A DNA stretch of 59,114 nucleotides from SVQP01 sp045594705. GTDB taxonomy: Bacteria; Bacillota; Clostridia; Oscillospirales; CAG-272. Under the pieces are notes generated by a model, which saw only the letters and a list, made by a program, of their open reading frames with translations, did no database searches and was not told the origin of the DNA. This document shows, piece after piece, positions 34,995 through 43,959 of this stretch. Location of the stretch: positions 1 through 59,114 of the forward strand of contig JAZNZB010000086.1 in NCBI GenBank assembly GCA_045594705.1. Direction: 5' to 3'. Positions within the stretch are counted from its first letter, which is position 1; each line of letters starts with the position of its first letter. Made by a program: the position numbers and the translations under genes.

Positions 34995-35783
34995 TCAATA
35001 GGGAGAATTTGCAACTTCCTGCTCGTGAATTTTCTTTTTGTAATCAATGAGTGCCTGCTCGCTCTCAAAGATCATCTGTGTAGACATATCGACCACCACG
35101 GTATCCGAGATCAGGTCGTGGATGGCAGAATTGGTACGAGTCGCGCACACACAAATGATCTCAAGCACCAAAAGACCGAGGATCACGATAGGTCCCACGA
35201 TGCCGATGATACCAAAGAACATCATCACTACAAGGAAGAGCGGCAGCAGCGTCTCGATGGTGCATTTTCCAAACAATACGCGAATGAAGAGTGCCAAGGG
35301 GGTCGCTCTGACCGAATTGGTACGCATGACACCGATGCCGAACATCTTCTTTCCAAGCGTCTGACCGTTTTTGAAGAACATGGGCACGGCAAATTCCAGA
35401 ATCGCATACGACACGATAACCGAGACCACCAGCATGATCAACGTAAAGTTGAGAAGCAGCACGTAGGTAATGGCCAGATCGTCATCCTCAGCAAGCGCCT
35501 TGTCCACCATGTCGTAGATTTCTTTTTGCTCCTCGGACATCTCCTCGTAAGCAACGCTCAGATCCAGTTCGCAACGCTTACCGTGCAATTGCTCATATGC
35601 ATCCTCGCACGCTGTGACGTGCGCATTTTTTCTTTCTTCGATAAAGTCCATATGACGGTCGTAATCCAGCACAGCAGACATCAAGGCAGCGATACCGACA
35701 GCCAATATGACAAAAATAATCACATCAAAAAGGAATGCGGAAATTCTTTTCCACAAGCTTGCCTTTTGCAGATCGTAAATCAT
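34995..35783 (-). CDS. RDD-family membrane protein
   Basis: A 262-residue integral membrane protein of the RDD family. It has an N-terminal helix after KRISAFLFDVIIF (the Arg and Asp typical of RDD). A soluble Glu-rich insertion spans about 45-110, followed by three or four hydrophobic segments. A segment with GQTLGKKMFGIGVMRTN and the C-terminal IHDLISDTVVVD complete the pattern. The function of RDD proteins is mostly unknown; some are Na+/H+ antiporters. Start 35783 was chosen for the GGAAAGGACGG site. It is the first gene of the seven-gene run, and the 63-bp gap to the ATPase gene has no terminator. Confidence 0.85.
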   Translation of the reverse strand: MIYDLQKASLWKRISAFLFDVIIFVILAVGIAALMSAVLDYDRHMDFIEERKNAHVTACEDAYEQLHGKRCELDLSVAYEEMSEEQKEIYDMVDKALAEDDDLAITYVLLLNFTLIMLVVSVIVSYAILEFAVPMFFKNGQTLGKKMFGIGVMRTNSVRATPLALFIRVLFGKCTIETLLPLFLVVMMFFGIIGIVGPIVILGLLVLEIICVCATRTNSAIHDLISDTVVVDMSTQMIFESEQALIDYKKKIHEQEVANSPY

Positions 35784-35856
35784 ATTCCGACACCGTCCTT
35801 TCCCTGATTTCTTGTGTCCATAGAGCGCAAATGGCCACACAGACCCATACTACATT

Positions 35857-35885
35857 ATCATACCACATCAAGCGACAAAAGTCTA
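35857..35885 (-). promoter_or_regulatory. Promoter of the RDD-ABC transporter operon
   Basis: Minus-strand TAGACT (35880-35885), 17-bp spacer, TATGAT (35857-35862). The rest of the 255-bp gap (35784-36038) holds the HAD-gene terminator and no gene. Confidence 0.5.
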
Positions 35886-35994
35886 CACTTTTTTCAATAA
35901 TATATTCCCGATTTTTCACTTTTGGTGAAAACAACGAAAATATACGACATTACAAAGCGTAATTTTTCGTGAGAATGATAGGCATTTTGCAAAG

Positions 35995-36027
35995 CAAAAA
36001 CGGCAGCTGTTTCAGGACTGCCGTCTT
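35995..36027 (-). terminator. Terminator of the dus-HAD operon
   Basis: The stem ACGGCAG/CTGCCGT (36000-36006/36018-36024) is extended by A/T pairs and followed by TTTTT on the minus strand. Confidence 0.7.
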
Positions 36028-36038
36028 TGCCAAGGTTG

Positions 36039-36695
36039 TCAGGTATTTTCTATCATTTTGATCAATTCTTCGGGTGTGTGTGCGACCTTCTCTGCACCGA
36101 TGTCGTACAACACCGACTCGGGACGATAGCCCCAGCAGACGTCAATGGCATGCATGCCCGCGTTGATGGCGGTTCTGACGTCCACGTCACTGTCTCCGAT
36201 ATAGGCGCATTCCTCGGGAGTTACACCCATCAGCGCAGCCAGCTGCAGCGGCACTGCCGGGTCGGGCTTGGGAGCGCGATGTGTGCAAAATCCCTCGGCA
36301 GCGACAAACGTGCCATCCGGAAACAGCTGCGCCACAAGTGCCTTGACGAACTCATCCTGCTTGTTGGAGTTGACCGCCATGGGGTACTTCCCTTTCAGGT
36401 ATGCGATCATTTGGGGGATGCCGTCGTAGGTGGTATCGGTATGCATATACACCCTCGCATAATTGCGGTTGTAGGCGGCGTACAGCGCATCAATGCGCGC
36501 ATCGTCCTCGCGGTACTCCGGCGGGAGAGCCATTTTGGCGTAATCCCGCGCACCGAGATTGATGAATTCGTACACCCGAGCCTGGTCGATCTGCGGATAT
36601 CCCAGCTCGGCAAGCGCAAGATTCATGCCCTCGGCAATGGCGGGCAGCGTGTGCGCCAGCGTGCCGTCCAGATCAAATATCAATGCTTTTAACAT
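36039..36695 (-). CDS. HAD-superfamily hydrolase, phosphoglycolate-phosphatase-like
   Basis: A 218-residue HAD phosphatase. Motif I is FDLDGTLAHT (nucleophile D8, acid D10), motif II Ser/Thr lies in the VNSNK region, the motif III Lys is in PKPDPAV, and motif IV is YIGDSDVDV. A helical cap lies between residues about 15 and 85. Substrates of such enzymes are small phosphate esters; phosphoglycolate is the default guess. It follows dus after 26 bp in one operon. Confidence 0.9.
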   Translation of the reverse strand: MLKALIFDLDGTLAHTLPAIAEGMNLALAELGYPQIDQARVYEFINLGARDYAKMALPPEYREDDARIDALYAAYNRNYARVYMHTDTTYDGIPQMIAYLKGKYPMAVNSNKQDEFVKALVAQLFPDGTFVAAEGFCTHRAPKPDPAVPLQLAALMGVTPEECAYIGDSDVDVRTAINAGMHAIDVCWGYRPESVLYDIGAEKVAHTPEELIKMIENT

Positions 36696-36721
36696 AGCTT
36701 AATCACTCTTTCTTTTTGTTT

Positions 36722-37681
36722 TCAGAATAACCAATCGGATCTCTGATCAAATTCTTCGGGGCGTCTGAGCGGCAGCTCGCAGATCATGGCCATGACCGCG
36801 CCGTTCAGCTCGGACAGATCCCTGCTCTGCTGCAATCTTCTGACGTATTTTTTATCGGTCTCAAACATACTGCTCATCAAAAGCCAGATCTCCTTCATGC
36901 GACCTGCCACAGCGTGATCGCTGCCGAGTACGACGCGGTAACGCCCCAGCAGCTGCTCGTGAAAATCGCGCATCAGCGCGCGCGTGACCTTCTTGTCCGA
37001 GAGCAGCGCGGGATTCTGCAAAAGCCCTCTGCCGATCATGATGGCCTCTGTTTTGGGAAAGCGTTCGGCAATATACGCAGCATCCGCGCGTGTGCTCACG
37101 TTTCCGTTATAGCACAAGGGAATTTGCATGTTGGCGCAAACGGAATCGTAGGCATCGAGATGCGGCACGCCACGGTACATTTCCTTGCCCGTGCGCGGGT
37201 GCACGATCAGCTCACAGATGGGATATCGGCCAAAAATCTCCAGCAGCTCGGGCAACTCCCCCACGTCCTGATATCCAATGCGCGTTTTGATTGAGATATC
37301 GATGGGGCAAGCGGCAAACACGCGCTCCAAAAACGCGTCCAGTGCGTCGGTGTCGGCAAGCATGCCCGCTCCCTTCTTCTTTGCGGTCACAGTGCCCGAG
37401 GGGCAACCGAGATTGAGATTGACCTCAGTATATCCAAAGGCAGCGATCTGCTCCGCCATCCAAAGAAAATCGTCCGCATTTTTGCAAAGCAGCTGCGGCA
37501 CGGTGGGTGCGGGGTTGTTTGCCGGATCCAGCTCACGCAGCTCGCGCGGCGTCAGTCTGTGCACCTCGGTAGGAGAGAAAAACGGCGTATAGTAGCGATC
37601 GATCCCTCCAAAATACTCATGGTGCAGCGTGCGATAGACGCTGTCCGTCAGGCCCTCCATGGGGGCAAGATAATATTTCAT
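36722..37681 (-). CDS. tRNA-dihydrouridine synthase
   Basis: A 319-residue FMN-dependent enzyme that reduces uridines in the tRNA D-loop. The N-terminal YLAPMEGLTDSVYR, the catalytic-Cys motif NLNLGCPSGTV, KTRIGY, VHPRTGKEMY and the flavin-phosphate region IMIGRGLLQNPAL are all visible. It is of about the usual length. It belongs to the short DusB/DusC-like subgroup that keeps a TIM barrel and a small helical domain. The subtype cannot be fixed from motifs. Confidence 0.93.
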   Translation of the reverse strand: MKYYLAPMEGLTDSVYRTLHHEYFGGIDRYYTPFFSPTEVHRLTPRELRELDPANNPAPTVPQLLCKNADDFLWMAEQIAAFGYTEVNLNLGCPSGTVTAKKKGAGMLADTDALDAFLERVFAACPIDISIKTRIGYQDVGELPELLEIFGRYPICELIVHPRTGKEMYRGVPHLDAYDSVCANMQIPLCYNGNVSTRADAAYIAERFPKTEAIMIGRGLLQNPALLSDKKVTRALMRDFHEQLLGRYRVVLGSDHAVAGRMKEIWLLMSSMFETDKKYVRRLQQSRDLSELNGAVMAMICELPLRRPEEFDQRSDWLF

Positions 37682-37715
37682 GTGTCACCCTTAGTTCCTG
37701 AATTATGTATACTTC

Positions 37716-37744
37716 ATTGTATCATAAAAAGGGGGGATAATCAA
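37716..37744 (-). promoter_or_regulatory. Sigma-A promoter of dus-HAD
   Basis: Minus-strand TTGATT (37739-37744), 17-bp spacer, TACAAT (37716-37721), 35 bp before the dus ATG. Confidence 0.65.
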
Positions 37745-37825
37745 GGAAAATGCGTTCATTTCCCGCCAAAAATGTGAGTTTTTTTCACCAAGAATAAACA
37801 ATTTGTGAATTTGCAGAAAAACCCA

Positions 37826-37854
37826 TTGCACAAATGAAATTTTTGTGGTATATT
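37826..37854 (+). promoter_or_regulatory. Sigma-A promoter of the 37908 small membrane gene
   Basis: TTGCAC (37826-37831), 17-bp spacer, TATATT (37849-37854). Confidence 0.65.
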
Positions 37855-37907
37855 AAATGTGTATCACCATTTTCCGTGACTTGTGCACGGAACGAAAGGA
37901 GCAAACC

Positions 37908-38204
37908 ATGGATAACAACAACAACAATAACACCGGTGCAATCGTTCTCACTGCCATCATCAGTGCCGTTTCTGCTGCTGCTCTGACCGCAGGTATCATC
38001 TTTGCGATCCAGAACAGACATAAGATCAAGGCAACCGCTATCCGCATTAAGGACAAGAGCGTTGCAGTAGCCAAGAACATGAAGGCTAAGCTGCAGAGAA
38101 AGAAGAACGTTGAGATCGAGGTTGACGACAGCTACGAAATTCCCGAGGAGCTGAGCTTCGAGGAAAACGGTGCTGATCTCGAGATCCTGACTACTGAGGA
38201 ATAA
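37908..38204 (+). CDS. Small single-span membrane protein with acidic tail
   Basis: A 98-residue protein starting after GAAAGGAG. It has an Asn-rich start (MDNNNNNN), one hydrophobic helix (about 10-33), a Lys/Arg-rich segment (about 36-68), and an acidic C-terminus (VDDSYEIPEEL...TTEE). It is the same architecture as the gene at 51907-52125, with no family recognised. The gene is monocistronic with its own promoter and terminator, and its codon use suggests good expression. The basic segment would face the cytoplasm by the positive-inside rule. Confidence 0.7.
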   Translation: MDNNNNNNTGAIVLTAIISAVSAAALTAGIIFAIQNRHKIKATAIRIKDKSVAVAKNMKAKLQRKKNVEIEVDDSYEIPEELSFEENGADLEILTTEE

Positions 38205-38213
38205 TTTCAAAAC

Positions 38214-38247
38214 AATAAAAAAGCACGTGCTGCACACGTGCTTTTTT
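38214..38247. terminator. Bidirectional terminator between the 37908 gene and spoIIR
   Basis: The stem AAAAAAGCACGTG/CACGTGCTTTTTT with a 5-base loop has T runs on both strands. Confidence 0.92.
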
Positions 38248-38252
38248 ATTAT

Positions 38253-38876
38253 TTAATTTCGTTTTCCGATCAGCTCCTGCACCGCCTCCAGGATCTTGAA
38301 TCTGATGCGGTATTTGACGTTATCGGTCTGTGTGATCACCTTGTACTGCTCCCCGGTCAGGCCTACCGAGATAAAGGCATCCTCATTGTCATCCTCATCC
38401 TCGGCACTCGCGGCAGACAGGCAAAGCGGCGGGAACAGCACACACCACCAATTCTGCCCCTCGGCCTCTCCGATGCATACGCGCAACGACACGTATCTGC
38501 CGCTCGGGAAGCAACAATTTTCATAGCTGCGCGTAGGATAATCCTCTTCCCCGAGCAGGATCGTGACGGGATAATCGTACCCTTTCTCGTACACAACCGC
38601 CTGCGCCGCTGCCTGCAGCTCATCCGTGTGCTCTTGCAGGATCTCAATGGCACGCCCGCGGTCGGTGCAATCCTTGAGCAAGGGCTCCGTGACGCGCAAA
38701 ATCTCATCGCGCACCTGCAGCTTGAGTGCCTGATCCTCGTCGCTGTCCGAATTGGCCAGCACGTGCAACCTGACCACACTGTCGTAAATTTCCTGCTCTC
38801 CGTGCACGGGCAGTACACTGATCAAGGCCAGTATGCAAAGCAAAATCACGCCACCCGTAAGTATTCTTTTGTTCAT
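38253..38876 (-). CDS. spoIIR: Stage II sporulation protein R
   Basis: A 207-residue secreted signalling protein. In Bacillus, SpoIIR is made in the forespore and triggers SpoIIGA to process pro-sigma-E in the mother cell. It has an N-terminal membrane/signal segment (about 4-23), then the family pattern VVRLHVLANSDSDEDQALKLQVRDEIL. The Cys-containing RSYENCCFPSGRYVSLRVCIGEAEGQNWWCVLFPPLC region follows. It lies 93 bp after rbfA. A forespore sigma-F promoter would be expected but was not clearly seen. Confidence 0.95.
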   Translation of the reverse strand: MNKRILTGGVILLCILALISVLPVHGEQEIYDSVVRLHVLANSDSDEDQALKLQVRDEILRVTEPLLKDCTDRGRAIEILQEHTDELQAAAQAVVYEKGYDYPVTILLGEEDYPTRSYENCCFPSGRYVSLRVCIGEAEGQNWWCVLFPPLCLSAASAEDEDDNEDAFISVGLTGEQYKVITQTDNVKYRIRFKILEAVQELIGKRN

Positions 38877-38969
38877 AAAAACATCCTTCCCTTCGATTCA
38901 TTTCTTGTCCTTGTCTGACAAGCCTATGATTTCCCCGGGAAGGATATTTTATTCAGATTTTTGCCAAGA

Positions 38970-39341
38970 TCATTCTTCCGAATTTTCGTCCAGAACCTCG
39001 TCGTGGAATTCGATATTCTCAAGGATCTTTGCAATGCGCGCGCCATGCTCAACCGAGGCGTCCTCGATAAAGGTCAGCTCAGGCGTCATGCGCAGATTGA
39101 GCGTTCTGGCCAGCTGTGTGCGCATATAGCCGCTTGCTTGGCGTAACCCCTTTGCTACGTCCTTTTTATTGCCCGAAAGGCAGGAATAATATACCTTTGC
39201 ATACTTGAGATCGGGCGTGGTATCCACAGCCGTGACGCTGACGAACGCATCACTGACACGAGGATCCTTGACCGAGCGCAAAATCACCATCAGCTCCTTT
39301 TGCATCTCGTCATTGATTCTGCCTCTTCTGTAATTTGCCAT
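38970..39341 (-). CDS. rbfA: Ribosome-binding factor A
   Basis: A 123-residue KH-fold protein needed for 16S rRNA 5' end maturation and cold growth. The start YRRGRINDEMQKEL, the middle VSDAFVSVTAVDTTPDLKYAKVYYS and the end LRMTPELTFIEDASVEHG are typical. It has its own promoter (39385-39413) and AAGGAG site. It is separated here from its usual infB/truB partners. Confidence 0.95.
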   Translation of the reverse strand: MANYRRGRINDEMQKELMVILRSVKDPRVSDAFVSVTAVDTTPDLKYAKVYYSCLSGNKKDVAKGLRQASGYMRTQLARTLNLRMTPELTFIEDASVEHGARIAKILENIEFHDEVLDENSEE

Positions 39342-39384
39342 AAATTCTCCTTATATTTTCTGCTCTGCAGTCATTTTCTCCTGT

Positions 39385-39413
39385 ATTGTATCACAAAGTC
39401 ACACGCTTGTCAA
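39385..39413 (-). promoter_or_regulatory. Sigma-A promoter of rbfA
   Basis: Minus-strand TTGACA (39408-39413), 17-bp spacer, TACAAT (39385-39390), lying right after the upstream esterase gene. Confidence 0.75.
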
Positions 39414-39424
39414 TGACTTTCGGA

Positions 39425-40903
39425 TCAATCCACGCGCATGGAGAATGCAAATGCAGGCAGATTGTTGCCGTTTCGCAGATCGGCAAACTCGGTCGATACG
39501 CGGATATTGTACGCATACGACACAACGCTTGCGTCCGCGCCCTCGGGCACGTCGACCGTGACAAGTCCGCGCGTTTCGATGACCGCACGCACGGGAATCT
39601 GATTGCCCTTCTCACCCAGCGTAAAGCCCTTGATCTCCTGCCCGATGCTGTCCTTGGGCGACTGTCCAAGCACGCAAAGTCCGTCACCGATATCGGTAAA
39701 GGCGACCGTGATCTGCTTACCGTTCGCGCTTCTCTGCGCCATGGTGGGCTTGGGCGCACGCGCGTCATATTCGCTGCCGATGCGGTACTCGCGTGCCAGC
39801 GCCAGCTTGGCAAGACGCATAGCAAGCTCATACTTGCGGGGCGAGTGCGCAAAATCGGGATAAGAATCGGGAGAGCCTAAGTCCATTGCGGGCGTCAGCG
39901 TGCTGTTTTTGATGATTGCCAGCGCATCCAACTGCTTGACACGCACGGTATCAAGCCAGGCAAAATAGGTATAGCACTCGTCTCGGTAGTCCGAGAGCTG
40001 TACGTTATAGAACGGAAAATCCTGTCCAAAGCGTTCTCTTTGATCCGCAACAAACCGTGCAAGCTCCTTGTCGTAAATGGGTGCGCGATCCGGGAAGCAA
40101 CCCTCGCTCTCACCCTGGAAGAAGATCTGTCCCTTGAACTGCAGCGGCACAAAGGGATGAATGAGCGAATTGTAAAAGCCACCGAGCGGCACAGCCACCG
40201 TGGTGGTATATCCAAGCTCGACTGCCAGCTCGGTGGGCATCAGCTCACGGATACAAGCACCGCCCGCGGCCATCATGATCAGTCCCACGGGTGCATCGAT
40301 ATAGCGCAACAGCTCCTTGCCAAAGAACCAACCGATTGCCGAGAAGGTGTGCGCGGCATTCTCAAGCGGCAGCTGCCAGCCCCAATCGGGGCAAATGATA
40401 TCGGGCTGCGGGGATGCGCACAGATCCTGATGCTCAAAGGCATACTGGCGCGTTTGTGCAAACAATCTCAGCGGCTCGTCCTTGTCATACCATTGCTCGG
40501 GGGCCCAATCAAGGCAGCTGCTCTGATTATGCTCGGCATTGGATTGACCTCCGATCATCCACACGTCGCCCACCAGCACGTCCTCAAGAACGGTGCTGTG
40601 TCCGCGATCGTCATAGATAACCATTTGCTTGCCTTCCCATACAGCACAATGCGGCACGAATTGCAGTGTCCAGCGACAGTCGTCACCTACCGTCGCACTC
40701 ACTCTCTCGCCCATAAATTCACCCGTGATCAAGGAGCCCGGCGTATCCGAAAAGCCCCAGATACGGATAGGTCTTTCTCTTTGCAGCACCATGTGCGAGC
40801 CAAATACGCCCGACACCTTGAAAGCAGGTGCTTTCCAATCCGCCGCCCCGGTAGCGACAATTTCCTTTTCCTCTTGTCCCGGTAATGCCATTTTATTTTC
40901 CAT
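39425..40903 (-). CDS. Sialate O-acetylesterase-like SGNH hydrolase
   Basis: A 492-residue carbohydrate esterase without a signal peptide. The SGNH blocks are GGQSNAEHN (catalytic Ser), the MMAAGG segment, FFQGESEG, and a C-terminal YPDFAHSPRKYELA that supplies the Asp/His pair. It has beta-sandwich segments on both sides. It would remove acetyl groups from sugars in the cytoplasm. The start at 40903, 2 bp after the MFS-GH2 stop, has GAGGA upstream and was preferred over a frame start at 40939. It is the last gene of the carbohydrate operon. Confidence 0.88.
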   Translation of the reverse strand: MENKMALPGQEEKEIVATGAADWKAPAFKVSGVFGSHMVLQRERPIRIWGFSDTPGSLITGEFMGERVSATVGDDCRWTLQFVPHCAVWEGKQMVIYDDRGHSTVLEDVLVGDVWMIGGQSNAEHNQSSCLDWAPEQWYDKDEPLRLFAQTRQYAFEHQDLCASPQPDIICPDWGWQLPLENAAHTFSAIGWFFGKELLRYIDAPVGLIMMAAGGACIRELMPTELAVELGYTTTVAVPLGGFYNSLIHPFVPLQFKGQIFFQGESEGCFPDRAPIYDKELARFVADQRERFGQDFPFYNVQLSDYRDECYTYFAWLDTVRVKQLDALAIIKNSTLTPAMDLGSPDSYPDFAHSPRKYELAMRLAKLALAREYRIGSEYDARAPKPTMAQRSANGKQITVAFTDIGDGLCVLGQSPKDSIGQEIKGFTLGEKGNQIPVRAVIETRGLVTVDVPEGADASVVSYAYNIRVSTEFADLRNGNNLPAFAFSMRVD

Positions 40904-40905
40904 AA

Positions 40906-43900
40906 TTATCCTCGATTCTCTGCTGCTTGATCGTAGCAAGCGTAGATTTCCTTGGCAAGCGCGGCCATGGCGGCAGCGTCTGCCTTTTCAAACTTTCTGT
41001 CATAGGTCACAAGACCGTTGGTTTCGTCCTCCACGTCCGAGATCTGGGTCAGCACGGCTGCGCAAAGGCCGCTCTTCTCAATAGCGGGCAAAATCTGCTC
41101 GCGATAGAGTGCCTCGGTAGCAGTCTGCCACGCCTCGGGAGTGGGATAGGTGCTGTATCCGTAGTTGTTGTCGGGATTGAAGATATGCCCTTGTACGCGG
41201 CAGGCGTAGCCGCCAAACTCGGACAGCACCACGGGGCGATCGCCCCACGGCTTGATATTGATTTTTTTGAAATAGATGTGCTCGCTCTGCACATCGCTCT
41301 TTTTGCCCCAAAACCATCCCGAGGTGGTGTCCCACACGCGAGAGGGGTCAAGTGCCTTGAGCACGACGTAAGTTCCATCCGCTTCAAACTGTCCCCATCC
41401 CTCGTTGAAAATGGTGTAATAGCACACACTGGGGTGGTTATGAAGCAGCCGCACTGTGTTCGCGCTCTCTGTAAAAAAGGCTTTCTTGCGGCGTTTGGTA
41501 GCCTTATGGGTAATGCCGCGCTTAAAGCCAATCGTAGGCAGCGCGGTGTCCACAAGGAAGCTGTAATCGCCGCTGTTGACCATGTCCTGAAACACGATCA
41601 TGCCCAGCTTGTCACACAGGTAATAGAACACCTGCGGCTCGATCTTGATATGCTTGCGCAGCATGTTAAAGCCCATTTTCTTGGCAGTCAGAATGTCGTT
41701 TTCGTAGCCGTCCGGGCTGCCGGGCAGGTAGATGCCATCCGGGAAATAGCCCTGATCGAGAAGTCCGTGGAAGAAATACGGCTTGCCGTTCAGACACAGG
41801 CGGGGCGTACCGCTCACACTCTCCACCGAAACCGTGCGCAGCGCAAAATAAGATTGCACCGAATCCGTGCCCGAGGTCAGGGTAAACTCGTAAAGATACG
41901 GATCTTCTGGCGTCCAGAGCTTTGCCGTCTTAGGCGCATAGGTGTAAGAATTGCCCGTAAAGGTCACAGTGTCCTCACCGTCGGGCGTTTGTACGGTCAT
42001 GGTATACTCACCCATGCCGCCCTCGATCTCAATGCTGACCGAGTCAAGCGAGGGTGCAAGACGAATATTTTCAATACAGTTCCCGGGCACTTGCTCCAGC
42101 CATACGGGCTGCCAGATGCCGCTGATGGGGGTATACCACATGCCGCCGCGATCCACTCGCTGCTTGCCCCAGCCGAGATCGTGATCAAGTATGTCGGTAA
42201 CAAGCACGGAAATACGGTTTACACCGTTTTGTGCTTGCTCCGTGATATCAAGGGTAAAGGGCAAATAACCTCCCTCATCTTCGCCTACCGTAACACCGTT
42301 GACGCTGACCGAGCAAACCTGGTCCACCGCGCCAAAGTGCAAAAGCACGCTCTCGCCCTCACGCTTTTCCAGCTCAAACGTGCGCTCGTAAAGCCATTTC
42401 TCGCCCTTACCAAGCGCGCGCTCGATGCCCGAAAGTCTGCTCTCGGGTGGGAAGGGCACGCGGATCTTTCCGACAGGCGCTATTCCCTTTTTGCCAATCA
42501 CCGAAAGCTCCCATTCGCCGCACAGGCTCTGCCAGCACTCGCGACGCATCGAAGGTCTGGGGTAGTGCTTTTCCCACGCTTGCTCGTCGTCCTCAAAGGG
42601 CGTGTGCAGCGCTTGCAGATTTGGCTTCTTTTTGTCCTTGATCAGTACGATCAGAAGCAGGACAATCACGGCCACGACCAGCGCGGCAAGGAAGATATTT
42701 GCATTCGGCACGAAGGATTCGGTGCCGTCACCGTTGACGATTGTTTCCGCGTTTGAGAGCACCAGCTCACCGATCCAAGGACCAATGACACCGGGCAGCA
42801 GTACCTGCGCGAAGATACGCACGCCCTGCAATCTGCCCGCCTTGCCCTCGGGGGTCAGGTCACGGATCTTTGCTCCGAATACGGCCGCACCGCAAAGGTA
42901 GCCGCACATCATAAGCAGCGAGCCGATAAAGACAAGCAGCTTGGTTCTGAATAAGAACAGCAGGACAAAGCCCGCGCACATCCAAAGCATGGCCAAAATG
43001 CCCGTCAGCTTAAATCCCTTTTTGTCGTATACCCTGCCCCACAGCGCGGTGGCAACCGATGCAAGAATGATGGCGGGTGCCATGACCAGCACGTAATCCG
43101 CCATGCCCAGCGAGACCTCATAATAGATAATGAGATAGGGCATGAAGATCTGAATGGCGATATTGAACAGCACGAACACGATCAAATGTACGTAAAGTCC
43201 TGCATGCTGCTTGATGGTGGACGGGCGGAATCCGTAGAACACGGTGGAAAAATAGCCGTCCGATGAGGGCTTGATGTCGGGATCCTTGATCAGGAAAAAG
43301 CCCAGCACGCCTGCCAACAGCACGATGCCGCCGATGATACAGAACATGACCGTCCAGTAAAGCGGCATATCCTGCGAAACGGACGCGGGCATGAGCATCA
43401 TGCCGCCAAACACAAACAGAATCGCAACCAGCGGCATCATGGCGTTGAGCCCCTCGGCCGCACCGCGATTCTTCTCGGTGGTGCTGTCGGTCAGCCAGGC
43501 GTTGAAGGCTGCGTCGTTGGCAGTTGAGCCAAAGAAGGTCATGATGCAGTCCATCACCACGGTCAGCGAAACGCCCACAGCGGCCGCCGAGACAGTCATG
43601 GGCACGATCGCGCTGATCACGTCCAGACGGATCACGGCAAATGCCAGGATTGAAATGCCCCACAGCACGTAGCCGCCCGCGATAAACAGGCGACGCTTGC
43701 CGATCTTATCCGAAAGCGCACCCATGAACACGGTGGTCAGCGTGGCCGCGATGGCCGATGCGCTCACCATCAGGCGGATATCCCCCGCCGAGGCTGCGAA
43801 CATTTTATAGATAAATACGTTGAGGTACATATTCTCGACCACCCATGCGATCTGACCAAGCAGGCCAAACAACACAAGCGCTGCGTAGAATTTTCCCTTA

Positions 43901-43914
43901 GTTTGAGATTTCAT
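40906..43914 (-). CDS. MFS sugar transporter fused to GH2 glycoside hydrolase
   Basis: A 1002-residue protein with two full domains. Residues about 1-427 form a 12-span major-facilitator transporter of the glycoside-cation symporter type, with signature GALSDKIGKRR at 65-75. Residues about 445-1002 form a glycoside hydrolase family 2 enzyme: YPRPSMRRECWQSLCGEW at the sugar-binding domain, acid/base Glu in FNEGWGQ (E838), nucleophile Glu in LSEFGGY (E899). The MFS topology places the hydrolase in the cytoplasm, so one protein could import an oligosaccharide or glycoside and cleave it. Both halves look intact and no frameshift is needed. It lies between the 41-residue peptide gene and the esterase. 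Confidence 0.92.
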   Translation of the reverse strand: MKSQTKGKFYAALVLFGLLGQIAWVVENMYLNVFIYKMFAASAGDIRLMVSASAIAATLTTVFMGALSDKIGKRRLFIAGGYVLWGISILAFAVIRLDVISAIVPMTVSAAAVGVSLTVVMDCIMTFFGSTANDAAFNAWLTDSTTEKNRGAAEGLNAMMPLVAILFVFGGMMLMPASVSQDMPLYWTVMFCIIGGIVLLAGVLGFFLIKDPDIKPSSDGYFSTVFYGFRPSTIKQHAGLYVHLIVFVLFNIAIQIFMPYLIIYYEVSLGMADYVLVMAPAIILASVATALWGRVYDKKGFKLTGILAMLWMCAGFVLLFLFRTKLLVFIGSLLMMCGYLCGAAVFGAKIRDLTPEGKAGRLQGVRIFAQVLLPGVIGPWIGELVLSNAETIVNGDGTESFVPNANIFLAALVVAVIVLLLIVLIKDKKKPNLQALHTPFEDDEQAWEKHYPRPSMRRECWQSLCGEWELSVIGKKGIAPVGKIRVPFPPESRLSGIERALGKGEKWLYERTFELEKREGESVLLHFGAVDQVCSVSVNGVTVGEDEGGYLPFTLDITEQAQNGVNRISVLVTDILDHDLGWGKQRVDRGGMWYTPISGIWQPVWLEQVPGNCIENIRLAPSLDSVSIEIEGGMGEYTMTVQTPDGEDTVTFTGNSYTYAPKTAKLWTPEDPYLYEFTLTSGTDSVQSYFALRTVSVESVSGTPRLCLNGKPYFFHGLLDQGYFPDGIYLPGSPDGYENDILTAKKMGFNMLRKHIKIEPQVFYYLCDKLGMIVFQDMVNSGDYSFLVDTALPTIGFKRGITHKATKRRKKAFFTESANTVRLLHNHPSVCYYTIFNEGWGQFEADGTYVVLKALDPSRVWDTTSGWFWGKKSDVQSEHIYFKKINIKPWGDRPVVLSEFGGYACRVQGHIFNPDNNYGYSTYPTPEAWQTATEALYREQILPAIEKSGLCAAVLTQISDVEDETNGLVTYDRKFEKADAAAMAALAKEIYACYDQAAENRG

Positions 43915-43936
43915 ATGCTACTCCTTACAAAGCAAG

Positions 43937-43959
43937 GGGTGACAGCCAAGCTGTCACCC
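43937..43959 (-). other. Intergenic hairpin upstream of the MFS-GH2 gene
   Basis: A perfect 9-bp stem, GGGTGACAG/CTGTCACCC, with a 5-base loop. It overlaps the stop codon of the 41-residue gene. There is no T run, so it is more likely an mRNA-stability or processing element than a full terminator. Confidence 0.6.

Noticed and set aside
43937..43959. Terminator between the 41-residue gene and the MFS-GH2 gene
   Set aside because: The hairpin lacks a T run and no new promoter follows, so read-through is expected.
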